Part shown: one piece after another, positions 33,201 to 43,907 of the stretch
Position numbering within the stretch: the first letter of the stretch is position 1
Layout of the letters: every line of letters starts with the position of its first letter
Origin: Eledone cirrhosa
Taxonomy: Eukaryota > Mollusca > Cephalopoda > Octopoda > Eledonidae
Reading direction: 5' to 3'
Assembly: GCA_964016885.1 (NCBI GenBank)
Contig: OZ024743.1
Coordinates: 340,258,907-340,322,906 of the forward strand
DNA: 64,000 nt
Translations under genes and position numbers: made by a program
The notes under the pieces: model-generated
Told to the model about the DNA's origin: nothing
Database searches by the model: none
What the model saw: the letters and a program-made list of their open reading frames with translations, nothing else

Positions 33201-35443
33201 AAAGGCACTTTGCCCGATTGTTCGGGGGAGGCGAGGGTCCGGGCGGGAACGTGGATTTCGGTCCATACCTCGACGGCCTGCCGCGTCTCTTGAGCGAAGA
33301 GGCAGAGTCCTGCGAGGGACCAATCTCGGCTGATGAGATCGGAGATGCGCTGAGCCAATGCAGCAGACGCAAATCTCCAGGTCTCGATGGTATACCTTAC
33401 GAACTTTATTTATCAATGCCGGTCTTCTTCTCCGAACTCCTCGAAGCGGTCTACTGCAATTGGCAGCAGAACGGGAGAATTCCTTGTTCTGTAGCCAAGG
33501 GCGTAGTCACGCTGGTGAGGAAGGACGAGAACAAGGGAGATAGTATAAATAATTTTCGGCCCATAACCCTGCTAAACACAGAGTTAAAGATTTTGGCCAA
33601 GGTGTTAGCAAAGAGGTTGGCGCTTGTCGTGGGTGGCCTGGTGGGAGATGCGCAGACATGTGCTATCCCATCCAGGACCATTCACGATAACCTCCACCTC
33701 ATGCGATACATCATAGAGAGGGTTGGCAACAAACCCGGCTTCGGTGGGGCCCTGATCAACTTGGATCAGTCTAAGGCCTTCGATAGGGTCGACCATGGTT
33801 ACCTGGATGCGGTGCTAGCGGCGGCTGGGTTCGGTCCTGTTTTCAGAGGCTGGATCACTGCCTTACATAGCAACCACATCTGTTCTAGGATCAAGGTGAA
33901 CGGCTACCTTTCGAAGCCGTTCGAAATCACACGATCCATTCGACAGGGGTGCCCTCTCTCCTCCCTTCTGTACGTATTGACTCTAGAGCCTTTACTGAGG
34001 AAGTTGGAGTTGTTGCAGGGTATCCCCCTGGAACCAGGATTGAGCAAAGCGGTGTCGGCCTACGCCGATGACGTAACAGTAATGGTATCGACCGACTCGG
34101 AGATCGAGGCGATCGGTACCTTACTGGAGGATTACGAAAGGTTGTCAGGAGCGAAACTGAACCGGGAAAAATCCATCGGGCTGCAACTCGGAACGTGGAG
34201 AGGCAGACCGATGCCTCCCGACGGTGTCGTCGGACACTGGACGGCGGGCCCGGTATAGTTGCTTGGGGTATGGTTTGGACCGGACCTCCAGGTGGAAAAG
34301 AACTGGAACGAGGTTACGAACAAGGTGTTTGCACTAACCCAGAAACGGGCCAAGTGTAAGCTGTCCCTAAAAGGCCGGGCGGAGGTGGCGAACATTTACA
34401 TAGCGTCCGTCACTTACTACCGCCTGACTGTCGTGCCTTGCCCTAAGGAAACACTCACCACCATGGAACGCATGCTCTTCCAATTTCTTTGGAAGAAGCG
34501 CCTTCCTATGGTGAGGAGATCCATCTGCTGCCAACAACCTTCGAAAGGAGGGCTGGGGATGCCGTGGTTGATGATGCGTAGGCACGCATTAAGGCTACGG
34601 CACCTACAGGTATTCCTCACTGGTCAACCGGTGTGGGCTCCGTTCGTGAAACGAGCCTTTCCGAGACTCGTCTCGCTCACCGAGCTACAGTCCTGGGTCA
34701 AGCAAAGATCCGGAAAACTGGGAGACTGGCACACTGAGTGTGCTCAGGCGCTCAGGGCTCTCTGGCAAGCGGGCCAGGCCATCGGTGGAGAATCCACCTC
34801 ATCATTCTATAGAGGGCTGGTGGCTAGCAGGGGCGATGACACCCTTGGAAAGTCGCTGGACATGGAAGAAGACGAACTGGCCAGCCTGTTCGGTAGGACT
34901 TTCGGCCCAGGATCAATGGACAACTTCCAGAAGTCACTGGCCTGGCAGTGCTACCGAGGGGCTCTACCCGTTCGAGAGAGGCTCTACAGACACGGGCGCC
35001 CGGGCAGGGATCCCTCAAAAAAGATTTGCCCTAGATGCGTGCGTCACGAAGAAACCGTTGCGCACGCATTGGTGCAATGTCCGGGCGTGGCTGATCTGTG
35101 GGGCTACGCCGAACGACTGCTGTCGCGGGTGGCGCCGATTCAATTGACCGCCGAGTCCGTGATGACAATCAAACCGCCTCCCCTCTTCACAAAAGAAGCA
35201 AAGGCGGTTTTTCTGTGCGTAATAGCCATGTTGAAAGAGGTTGTTTGGTGGACACGATTGAAAGGTCTGAGGTCAGGCAACTTCCTCTCTGGCCATAGTC
35301 TGGTCTACTTCTTCCGATATCACTTCGGAAGAAGGATAAGAATGGAGAGAGAGGTGCTTGGCCACAGGCAGTTTTATGAAAGGTGGGTGATAGTGGCGAG
35401 AATGGCTCGTGTAAATGGGCCTTCTCTGTATACCATCCTGTAG
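33201..35443 (+). pseudogene. ORF2 RT and C-terminal region of copy E, one nonsense codon
   Basis: One reading frame covers the whole RT and C-terminal domain with a single TAG at 34256-34258, replacing the Lys of PVKLLGVWFG. All RT motifs are intact: KSPGLDGIPYELYL, FRPITLLNTELK, QTCAIPSRTIHDNL, LDQSKAFDRVDHGYL, RQGCPLSSLLYVLTLEPLL, AYADDVTVMV, LGVWFGPDLQ, then CPRCVRHEETVAHALVQC. It is the best preserved RT in the array. It has no endonuclease, because the frame is entered from the ORF1 deletion junction (frame from 33137). Confidence 0.85.
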
Positions 35444-35459
35444 GTAAAGAAGTAAAGGA

Positions 35460-35490
35460 GAGGGGAGCACCTTCTCCATGTGCTCCCCGG
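35460..35490 (+). other. 3'UTR hairpin of LINE E
   Basis: GGGGAGCAC and GTGCTCCCC form a perfect 9-bp stem with a 9-base loop, the counterpart of the 7-bp stem in A (20649-20671). In B the right arm has one mismatch (GTGCGCC). Confidence 0.5.
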
Positions 35491-35537
35491 GCAAAGGATT
35501 GCACACTTTTTCGCGCTGGTGAGTAAATGTTTTAATT

Positions 35538-35647
35538 TCATTGGAAACTGCATGAACTGAATCTACATTCTTACACCATTTTGTAGATAAGCTGCCACCC
35601 TACACTTTGTAGGTGGTACCAACCCCAAATAATAAGCCCATCAGGGC
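35538..35647 (+). promoter_or_regulatory. 5'UTR hairpin cluster of LINE F
   Basis: TTTC-ATTG-GAAA near 35537-35548; a stem CCACC/GGTGG extended by TAC/GTA (35595-35616) right after ACACCATTTTGTAGA; and GCCC-ATCA-GGGC (35636-35647). Positions relative to the conserved TTTTGTAGA match A, while the paired bases differ. Confidence 0.55.
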
Positions 35648-35671
35648 GAAAAACGGAGAAATCCCACAAAA

Positions 35672-36715
35672 TTTCTACCGGAATTTTGAATATAGCCAAA
35701 ATGGCTAAATTCTTTGACCTCATCTTAACATGTGTCGCCAATTGTGTCACCGCTGTTCACCTTTTTCCCCACATACATGGGGAAAAGAACACAGAAAATA
35801 AAAATCCAAAGTATCACACCAAATATTGACATTTGGTGGGTACTATGTGAATTTTTAAACCACGAAACAGACTATATAATATCGGTAGGTAAGTCCTCCG
35901 GCGACCTGTTCAGCGGAACTAGCCTGTCCAAATGACACCAGAACGAATAGCTTGGATCCCGGAACCTGTGTTTCTGGATGGGCTTATATACATAAACATT
36001 TTGGTCGAGGGTAGGCGGCCCTCATGTTACCACTGCTCAAGCAGGGGTCACCTGAGAGCTTCCTGTCCTCGGCTAACTAGCCCCCAAAAAGGCACTACTG
36101 CCAACACCTGCAACACCAGCACAACAATCACCACCACCACCACAAAATAGTGACAACAAAACAAACGACAAACACAGTCCCACCGAACCACTCCCCACCT
36201 AAAACAACTCCAGAAACACCCACACACATAACAGCTCCCCAAAATGTACCTGTCCCCAACAACACGGATGAGGCCTCATCATCGTCACCCAGTGAGGATG
36301 AGGGAGAGACTTTCCGACCAGTAAAAAGAAAAAAGAAAAGACATAACACAAACAAAAAGGCAACAAACACACAAACACCAACACAAGCGACGCAAACAGC
36401 ACAAACAGAAACACCCCCTCCTGAAAACAAAACAACTACTACAAAACGTAAACACACACAAGAACCACAGACAAAAAGCAACCCAACACAACAAAAAATG
36501 TTACACCTACATAAATACTAACAATAAAACTTTAAAAGACACCATATATAAAAACCCTTCGGTGGAGACCGAAGGGAAAACTTTTACACACTCTTCGGAG
36601 AATCCTAATCTTAAAATGATTAGGACCTCCATGGACACACATAAACAGTTAAAAGAAAAATTTCCTAACGATGTAGGTAACCCCTGCGTCAAACCCTACA
36701 ATCGAGTCCTTCCTG
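35672..36715 (+). pseudogene. Tx1-like ORF1 remnant of copy F
   Basis: Starts MAKFFDLIL at about 35701, then the deletion joins VSPIVSPLFTFFPTYMGK. An 11-base loss near 35926 removes part of SLEVLVQM and shifts the frame. The CCHC knuckle CYHCSSRGHLRASC is intact. The later frame (36150-36521) keeps DEASSSSPSEDEGETF followed by KRKKKRHN. It ends by fusion to the 3'UTR. Confidence 0.68.
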
Positions 36716-36794
36716 TTAAACTCCCATTTGCATTTGTCCCCTTTCTTTTGTGCCCTTGTGGCTAATAAAGAAATTTATCTATCAATCTCGCACT

Positions 36795-36797
36795 CAC

Positions 36798-36887
<90 letters not shown>
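36795..36887. repeat. (TC)n(TA)n microsatellite
   Basis: About 60 bases of TC followed by about 30 of TA, at the 3' boundary of the Tx1-like array. Confidence 0.95.
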
Positions 36888-36896
<9 letters not shown>

Positions 36897-36973
36897 ATAT
36901 TAAATAAATGGAAACTATATTTATAAAACCATATTTATAAATATAGTTTCCATTTATTTAATATCATTGTATA
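36888..36973. repeat. Perfect inverted repeat, 40-bp arms, 6-base loop
   Basis: Arms 36888-36927 and 36934-36973 are exact reverse complements around the loop ACCATA. The arms are AT-rich but not simple repeats (they include AATGGAAACTATATTTATAA). No coding potential. It could form a cruciform or, if transcribed, a hairpin RNA. Confidence 0.9.
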
Positions 36974-37558
36974 CTATACTCCAGAAAACTTGTCGAGTGC
37001 TCTGAATCAGATATAAACATTTATATTTGTTGATTTACCAACAAATTGAATATCCCTTTTACTTATATATATATATATATATTTGTGATATTTTGCATTC
37101 TCGCAATAATACACAACTGAATCATTCGCTTAATAGAGGTGTTACCTCCCTTGCTGAATCCCACGAGGGGTCAGTAATAGCCACACTATCTATAGCATCT
37201 TGGAGCAAAACCCGTTGATAACACGACTTCCTTGTTCATCATCTCACCAGAAGCCCAACATTCTTTATGTAGGCGGACAGTACCTGATTTGGAGTCGCAG
37301 AAACCAATACTGGATTTTACCATCAGTCCAGGGTCCGGGAAAGTATCAACACATATATTTTTATTGTTTGACCCGAATTACTTGGTCGTTTTGTTTTGGC
37401 TGTGCGGATGATATGTTTAACCATCATCTCAGTGTGTTTGGCCCTTAACGTATGTTGTAGCTCTGATTCATATGATTCATCGAGCGCTTGCCACACATAT
37501 CGGACGTTGATTTTCGTTAATTCCTGAGCTGAAAACGATTCTCGCTAATTTATATTTG

Positions 37559-37562
<4 letters not shown>
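36974..37562. other. Non-coding stretch, nothing recognised
   Basis: A (TA)10 tract lies at about 37063-37082. A frame at 37200-37448 has no domain. No repeat family is recognised between the TA tracts. Confidence 0.5.

Positions 37563-37629
<67 letters not shown>
37563..37629. repeat. (TA)n microsatellite
   Basis: About 33 TA units; the frames across it are artefacts. Confidence 0.96.
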
Positions 37630-37632
<3 letters not shown>

Positions 37633-38309
37633 AATAAAGATTCAGCGAGAATCGCATTTCGGCGGGCAGGAAAGGCGAAACGAAACGCAAAAATCAGAAT
37701 ATATGAATAAATACTTTAATAATTATAAGGGCATATAATTCTTTAGTCCGACACGATCAATAGAAAGAGGATTAAAAACGAAAATAACTACCAAGTTTGA
37801 AGCAACGATATAATAGTGATACAGGCACTGCTGAAACGGAGACGAAAATAAAATCAAGTTGCATATTGTAATAAATACACAATATATTCTATATTTTCTT
37901 CGGACTTGACCGAGTTTCTTGTAGTCAGATCATCATAGAAATATATAAACACGTAATATTGCTTCCATCGGATTTACACACCCCCACACAAACATATGTG
38001 CATTTATGAAACTAAAAAATATGCAAGCATATGTATGCATGTTTGTATGTATATATGTGTTATATACGTATGTATACGCATATTAGTGTTTACGTGTATA
38101 TATGCACATACAGACACACGCACACGCACACACACACACACACACTCACAAAGACATATATGTATATACATGCATTTATAAATATACATGTACATTCATA
38201 CCTGTTAAACGAACAAACAAACATATCAAGAATATCATATAAAATATAAACTAATGGGAAATGGAAAATAAAATCTATTAAGCGGAAGGAGAGGGCGAAA
38301 CCATCTTTA

Positions 38310-38316
<7 letters not shown>
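37630..38316. other. AT-rich non-coding stretch with a small (CA)n tract
   Basis: A CA tract lies at about 38112-38146. Nothing else is recognised. Confidence 0.5.
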
Positions 38317-38406
<90 letters not shown>

Positions 38407-38416
38407 ATACAATAAT

Positions 38417-38452
<36 letters not shown>
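38317..38452. repeat. (AT)n microsatellite with short (CA)n
   Basis: About 85 bases of AT, a short CA run and a further AT run. Confidence 0.95.
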
Positions 38453-38693
38453 GCATATATGTTTTATTCTAGATATTATTCCAGAAAATATCAATGTCAG
38501 TAGAAAAGATATGTATAAAATATCAGAGATGTGTCACATAATATATATCATACGTAAAAATTGAATATAATGAAATGGGAAAAACATATTAAAACTGAAT
38601 AGATTTTTAATATATAAATATAAGAAAAATGAAGACGAAATATCCACAGGGATAATTCTTTTTTGACTTTGGTTTTTAGTATATTATTTTTGT

Positions 38694-38818
<125 letters not shown>

Positions 38819-38932
38819 GTAGATATGGATATGCATGTATATATATAATATGGATATATAGTCAAACGGATTCAGTTTTCAAAATCTTTATGAAAGCAAT
38901 ATGAAGTAAAAAGATTAAAAAATATTTAGAAA

Positions 38933-38935
<3 letters not shown>

Positions 38936-39022
<87 letters not shown>

Positions 39023-39026
39023 GAGT

Positions 39027-39057
<31 letters not shown>

Positions 39058-39067
39058 AGAGAGAGAG
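38936..39067. repeat. (TA)n(GA)n compound microsatellite
   Basis: About 68 bases of TA pass into interrupted GA repeats. Confidence 0.95.
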
Positions 39068-39508
39068 AAAGGGAAAAAAGATTGGGAGTGGCGTAAAGAG
39101 AGACATTCAATAAAAAGTGTAATAAAAATTGTTTTATATAGAAGTCATTTGGACAACGTAAGTGGAAACATAATTTGCAAGTAAAAATCGAGATTTATTT
39201 GTTATTTTGTGAAATATAATCATTCTGAGTATGAATACATATTTTGGAACATATACAATGGACATGGATGATTTATAACGTTCCACTCCCTTCACATACA
39301 CAGACAGCGCACACATACGCGAACACATACATATCTGTTACAAGGGTGAAAATATTTATGTATATTTATTCAAATGTAAGCTGAAGTCGATTTTATAATT
39401 ATCTAAATCATGGTTTCGTTCAATTTTGGTAAGCGAATGGAGGAGAAACGGCCAATAACAGATTAAATTGCAGTCACTGTGATTTGTAACTCTTTCAAAT
39501 CAATTAGT
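39068..39508. other. AT-rich stretch, nothing recognised
   Basis: No gene, RNA or repeat family identified. Confidence 0.5.
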
Positions 39509-39606
39509 TTTATCACAGGGCTACTTTGGAAATTTATCACAGGCCTACTTTGGAAATTTATCACAGGCCTACTTTGGAAATTTATCACATGTCTACTTTG
39601 GAAATT
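39509..39606. repeat. 24-bp minisatellite, four units
   Basis: Four tandem copies of TTTATCACAGGCCTACTTTG plus GAAA, differing at one to three bases. The 24-bp period keeps an 8-residue repeat (NFQSRPVI) on the minus strand within a 103-codon frame (39774-39463), but no start context, domain or homologue supports a gene. Confidence 0.92.
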
Positions 39607-40290
39607 TGCGTAAAAGAATTTGGCCATGTATCTGTATGTCAGAATAATTGTTATTAGATAAGACGCGGACCCATTTATGAAACGCATCGTGGCCTGTAAT
39701 TGAAAGTCAACAATTTGTGAAGTCTGGAGGGTGGTCATACACGAATGAAAAGACGAGTCATATGCCAAAGCCACTGTATCACCCCCAAACTGTTATGGTT
39801 AGAGTTTGGTGGTCTTTTAAAGCAATTGCGCATTTATCATTATTTGGAATTTGTCGAAACAATAAGAATTCAATGATATTAACAACAGATTATTAAATGA
39901 CAATCGCAATCATCCTTCAAATACCCCCCACTTAAGGCAGGAGACAGAAACCAATATTCTTCTTCGACAATGCCAGGAACCACTTATTTAAATGGAGAGT
40001 TTTTAACCTTAGATAATAGAAATATGAAGTATTGCAGCATCCTTCATATTTATCTGAGATTTCGCTTTCAGGTTTTCTTTTCAGAATTTTTAATCAGGAT
40101 TCAATAATCAATTATAGCGAAGCCATAATTAGTGCATTTCCTGAAGTTGGAACCGCTAAATGTAATGAGCTTTATAGAGATGGCATATTATCACGAGAGG
40201 ATTGTTAGAAAAAGAGTATTGCTTCAAAGTATCTACCTATTACATTTTGATATTAAAAATGTGACATTTCAAATATATATACATACACAC
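39607..40290. other. Non-coding stretch, nothing recognised
   Basis: No domain or repeat family is recognised. Confidence 0.5.
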
Positions 40291-40293
40291 GGA

Positions 40294-40300
40294 AACACAC

Positions 40301-40396
<96 letters not shown>
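40294..40396. repeat. (CA)n microsatellite
   Basis: About 45 CA units with a GC interruption at the left, ending in a short TA run. Confidence 0.96.
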
Positions 40397-40399
<3 letters not shown>

Positions 40400-40460
40400 A
40401 CTTTGATACTTTGATAGGTTTCGGCGAGTATTGACCCAGGCCATGTCAAACTTAATAACA
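40397..40460 (+). repeat. 70-bp dispersed repeat between microsatellites, copy 1
   Basis: AACTTTGATACTTTGATAGG to AACTTAATAAC; about 90 percent alike by eye with 41361-41427. It sits between (CA)n/(TA)n on the left and a CATA/CA tract on the right. Confidence 0.6.
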
Positions 40461-40510
40461 CCACTTGGCATACATACATAAACACACACACACACACACA
40501 CACATACACA

Positions 40511-40545
40511 CGCTCTACCGATACTGCCAACCCACCGCTCTTCAA
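40511..40545 (-). mobile_element. SINE head fragment
   Basis: GCTCTACCGATACTGCCAAC plus CCACCGCTC matches the tRNA-like 5' end of the octopus SINEs read on the minus strand. It is only about 35 bases and attached to a CA tract. Confidence 0.6.
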
Positions 40546-41125
40546 TAATTAATATGACACCGTAATATCTATACATCTTGTACACAGGAGATGTTCCTCT
40601 CCTTAATTTAATGTACATTTATGCTTTTTGATGTTTCTGAAGATGTAATCGGATAAAAAATTAATGAATGTAAGGAAATTTTCCTTTCTTTTATAATATA
40701 ATTTTTTTTTCGTTTTACCTTTTTTTAAAAAATATGATTACCTGTATATCGATTTACTTCCATATACTGGTATCGTATTAAATGATAAAAGAATTCAATG
40801 CTCCCTATCTATAGATTTTTCTTCGATTGTTGAAACGTATGTAATGTTAATTACATATAAATTCTCCCTATATCCTTGGCTTAATTATTACTTATTAGAA
40901 ACAAATATTATTTAATTTAATAATTAGATAATATTTTTTTCTCATCATGTCTCATCGGGTATAAGTAACACATTACTTATACCTGCTCCGTGAATTATTG
41001 GAATCTGAAAATATCCATGGATTAACACCTGGAATATTGTCTCGATGGATTCGATTATACATGTTGAGTGATCTATCTGGAAAGTTGCCACTTCATTAAT
41101 AGTTTCATAATCATTCTTCAGGTTA
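40546..41125. other. AT-rich stretch, nothing recognised
   Basis: No gene or repeat identified. Confidence 0.5.
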
Positions 41126-41131
41126 TATATA

Positions 41132-41345
41132 TATGGCTGAGTGGTTAGAGAATTGGATACACAATCTTGAGGTTGTGAGTTCGATTCCTGGACCGGGCGA
41201 TGCGTTATGTCCTTGAACAAGACACTTTATTTCACGTTGTTCCTTCTACCTGGAGTTGCGACCGATAGATAGTATTAGCAACTGGAAAGACCAACGCAAA
41301 CATTGTTTCCTCGGTCCGATTTGACGAAAGTCGATCGATCCTTTT
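41132..41345 (+). mobile_element. Ceph-SINE-like tRNA-derived element
   Basis: A tRNA-like head with A-box-like TGGCTGAGTGGTTAGAG and B-box-like GTGAGTTCGATTCCTGG is followed by ATGTCCTTGAACAAGACACT and TTATTTCACGTTGTTCC, a body found in cephalopod SINEs. The 3' part is degenerate. This family differs from the OR/OK-type SINEs in the window. Confidence 0.72.
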
Positions 41346-41360
41346 TTTAAAATATATACA

Positions 41361-41427
41361 TATAACTTTGATAACTTTGATAGGCTTCGACCAGTATTGG
41401 CCCAGGCCATGTCTAACTTAATAACAT
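41361..41427 (+). repeat. 70-bp dispersed repeat between microsatellites, copy 2
   Basis: Matches 40397-40460, with an extra AACT and a few substitutions, and is again bordered by TA-type repeats on both sides. Confidence 0.6.
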
Positions 41428-41879
41428 ATATATATAAAAGGATGCAAGACAAACCACAAACCCTCCATCTCAATTCACGTTTGAAAAGCATAAGAACTGT
41501 GAAACCGGTAAAATAAATAAATAGATGTTCTTTAAAAGACTCCAGTTGCATTTTCGATTTCTTTCCCTTATACTTTTACCCGTGTAGGACATCTAATTTT
41601 TTTTTAATAAAAAAAACAACTAATTTTCTTATATATGTGTATGTATATAATATATATATATACGTATATATATATATATACATTAAAAATAACAGAAGGC
41701 CGGACTGGAAATTGACTTTCGAATTTTAATCCTGAAAAACACTGGATATATTTCGATGACCCAGCTTTATCATCCGATCATGATACAAGACTTAGGTGAT
41801 ATCATCAGGTGTTAATTGCAGAATTAGTTCCATTAGGCAATATGATTATGTCGAACACAAACTTATATATATATATATA
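41428..41879. other. Non-coding stretch with short (TA)n tracts
   Basis: A unique-looking block (about 41692-41863) lies between TA tracts; no match inside this window. No gene. Confidence 0.45.
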
Positions 41880-42008
41880 GGAAAAGTGTCAGGACCCCGA
41901 CGGCTGAGCTCCGGCCCTTTCGACAGCTAGATCTACTCTACTCCCCTAAGTATCGAGTACACTGGTGTGTTATGGTCCACCTAGTTCCGTACAACACTTT
42001 CTTTGTTA
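41880..42008 (+). repeat. Short TA-flanked dispersed element, copy 1
   Basis: About 125 bases beginning AGGAAAAGTGTCAGGACCCC and ending TCTTTGTTATATA, between (TA)n tracts. A related copy lies in inverse orientation at 43907-44000. Shared blocks include ACCCCGACGGC, GAGCTC and GTTATGGTCCA. It looks like a small non-autonomous element. Confidence 0.6.
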
Positions 42009-42114
42009 TATATATATGGATATATATATTTGTTTTGCGAGGTTTTTGATATGAAATCGTGCGTCGAAACAAATATTGTTATACTTGGGGTTGTTTTAAT
42101 AATATTGCCAGAAA

Positions 42115-42230
42115 TATACATTTTCATACTCAACTTATCTTTATATACTCACGTATAGACACACACATATATACATACATACTCTAGTCCATGTGTACAC
42201 ACATACACATACATACACATCCATATACAC

Positions 42231-42268
<38 letters not shown>

Positions 42269-42275
42269 ATATATA

Positions 42276-42321
<46 letters not shown>

Positions 42322-42926
42322 TACACATACATACATACACACACATATACATATATATATATATATAAGCACTTTAATACATGAATACACTTACATCTAA
42401 CTATACACATCAAACATATATATATATTTACTTATTTATATACATTTTCACATATATATACATACTTATGGACGTTTTTAGACACATTCATTATCGCATA
42501 TTTGTACCTATTCTCATCAGCATATCTTTTCATTATTAGTATGGTAATTTAAGGTTATTAATATATGTTGAGAAGAGATTGTTTTTATATTTTTCTAACT
42601 AGATTAAGGTTTATATAGTTGGGGGATGTCCCTCTTTTATGTAATATTCGGCTTGTAGTGGGAAAAAAGGGTTTTAGTTCTGTGACGGCAGAATAATGTT
42701 CGTTCAATTCTGTTATTAAAAGATATGCTGATGAGAATAGGTACAAATATGCGATAATGAATGTGTCTAAAAACGTCCATAAGTATGTATATATATGTGA
42801 AAATGTATATAAATAAGTAAATATATATATATGTTTGATGTGTATAGTTAGATGTAAGTGTATTCATGTATTAAAGTGCTTATATATATATATATATGTA
42901 TATGTGTGTGTATGTATGTATGTGTA

Positions 42927-42980
<54 letters not shown>

Positions 42981-42987
42981 TATATAT

Positions 42988-43025
<38 letters not shown>

Positions 43026-43141
43026 GTGTATATGGATGTGTATGTATGTGTATGTGTGTACACATGGACTAGAGTATGTATGTATATATGTGTGTGTCTA
43101 TACGTGAGTATATAAAGATAAGTTGAGTATGAAAATGTATA
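42115..43141. repeat. 1-kb near-perfect inverted repeat (arms about 420 bp, spacer 187 bp)
   Basis: Left arm 42115-42530 and right arm 42718-43141 are reverse complements over their full length. Non-repetitive outer parts (ATTTTCATACTCAACTTATC) and inner parts (CTCATCAGCATATCTTTT) match exactly, and the arms differ mainly in the length of internal TA tracts. The spacer 42531-42717 is unique. Translations of the two arms on opposite strands are the same repeat-encoded Ile-Tyr peptides, so no gene is implied. Confidence 0.92.
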
Positions 43142-43839
43142 CACATGAGCGCGTATGTATGTACATAAATACATGTGTGTATATATGTGTATGCATGTGT
43201 ATATATATGTAAGTATGAATATGTGAATTGTGTGTATATGTATTTTGTAGAGGTGTGCAAATATATTTGTGTGTGAATGCGTGGGTGAAAGGATACGTAC
43301 ACTTGAAAGAAAAATTTAAGTCTGAATGTTAATTAAGTGCAAACACAAAACCAACCACGCATATCTTCACTATCTCTAATCCTTCTATAGATTTAAAAAA
43401 ATAACCAATAATATATTCTATAAAAAATGTCAAAACAACAGATGGGAATCTAATTACTCACTGCCACCAAGAATTCTCACTGCTATCGAAAAACCACTCC
43501 TTCAACTATTCTTCTAACAACTTCACCCCTCCCTCCTAATATTCTCTATAAAAACTAAATAGGTCCTCAGTAATATTATTCTGATGAAATGACAGTAAAT
43601 AATAACATTGAAATATTGAATGTCTGCATAACTAAAAGTTTGTAGATAGCTGTTTTAGGTTATGTAACTGTTATAGAAACACGTGTCAATAAATTCCTTT
43701 CAACTAAACTGTATCCATTCAAATCTTTCTATTTTTCTCCGGATTACTTTTGGAACTACAACTGGAACCGTCGAGCAAACTCTACGTGAGCTGATAATCT
43801 ACTGTGTGTAATATTTATATTACAACACAACGGAAAATA

Positions 43840-43840
<1 letters not shown>
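43142..43840. other. Non-coding stretch, nothing recognised
   Basis: AT-rich with degenerate TATG at the left. No gene identified. Confidence 0.5.

Positions 43841-43906
<66 letters not shown>
43841..43906. repeat. (TA)n microsatellite
   Basis: About 33 TA units bordering the small element at 43907. Confidence 0.96.

Positions 43907-43907
<1 letters not shown>

Larger units (their letters stand above)
31901..35512 (+). mobile_element. Tx1-like LINE copy E, internally deleted, third subfamily
   Basis: E has a complete 5'UTR with hairpins and ORF1 up to just past the CCHC knuckle. It then jumps near 33200 into ORF2 at the position equivalent to about 18390 in A, losing the ORF1 tail and the whole endonuclease (about 2 kb). 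RT and C-terminus follow. The 3'UTR stops after GCACACTTTTTCG, where B continues to a microsatellite, and runs directly into copy F. Its ORF1 is the most divergent in the array, while its ORF2 is close to A and B. Confidence 0.82.
35513..36775 (+). mobile_element. Tx1-like LINE copy F: short deletion derivative of the D subfamily
   Basis: About 1.26 kb: full-looking 5'UTR, the first nine or so codons of ORF1, a deletion of roughly 0.8 kb, the rest of ORF1, then a jump from ORF1 (CCCTACAATCGAGTC) to the last 60 bases of the 3'UTR (TTAAACTCCCATTTGCATTT). All of ORF2 is gone. Both ends are present, so it has the form of a non-autonomous element that could be copied in trans. It ends CTTGTGGCTAATAAAGAAA with a short TATC tail and then (TC)n. 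Confidence 0.8.

Noticed and set aside
41132..41210. Possible tRNA gene (A- and B-box-like sequence)
   Set aside because: It is followed by a cephalopod SINE body and lacks a full acceptor stem pairing, so it is read as a SINE head.
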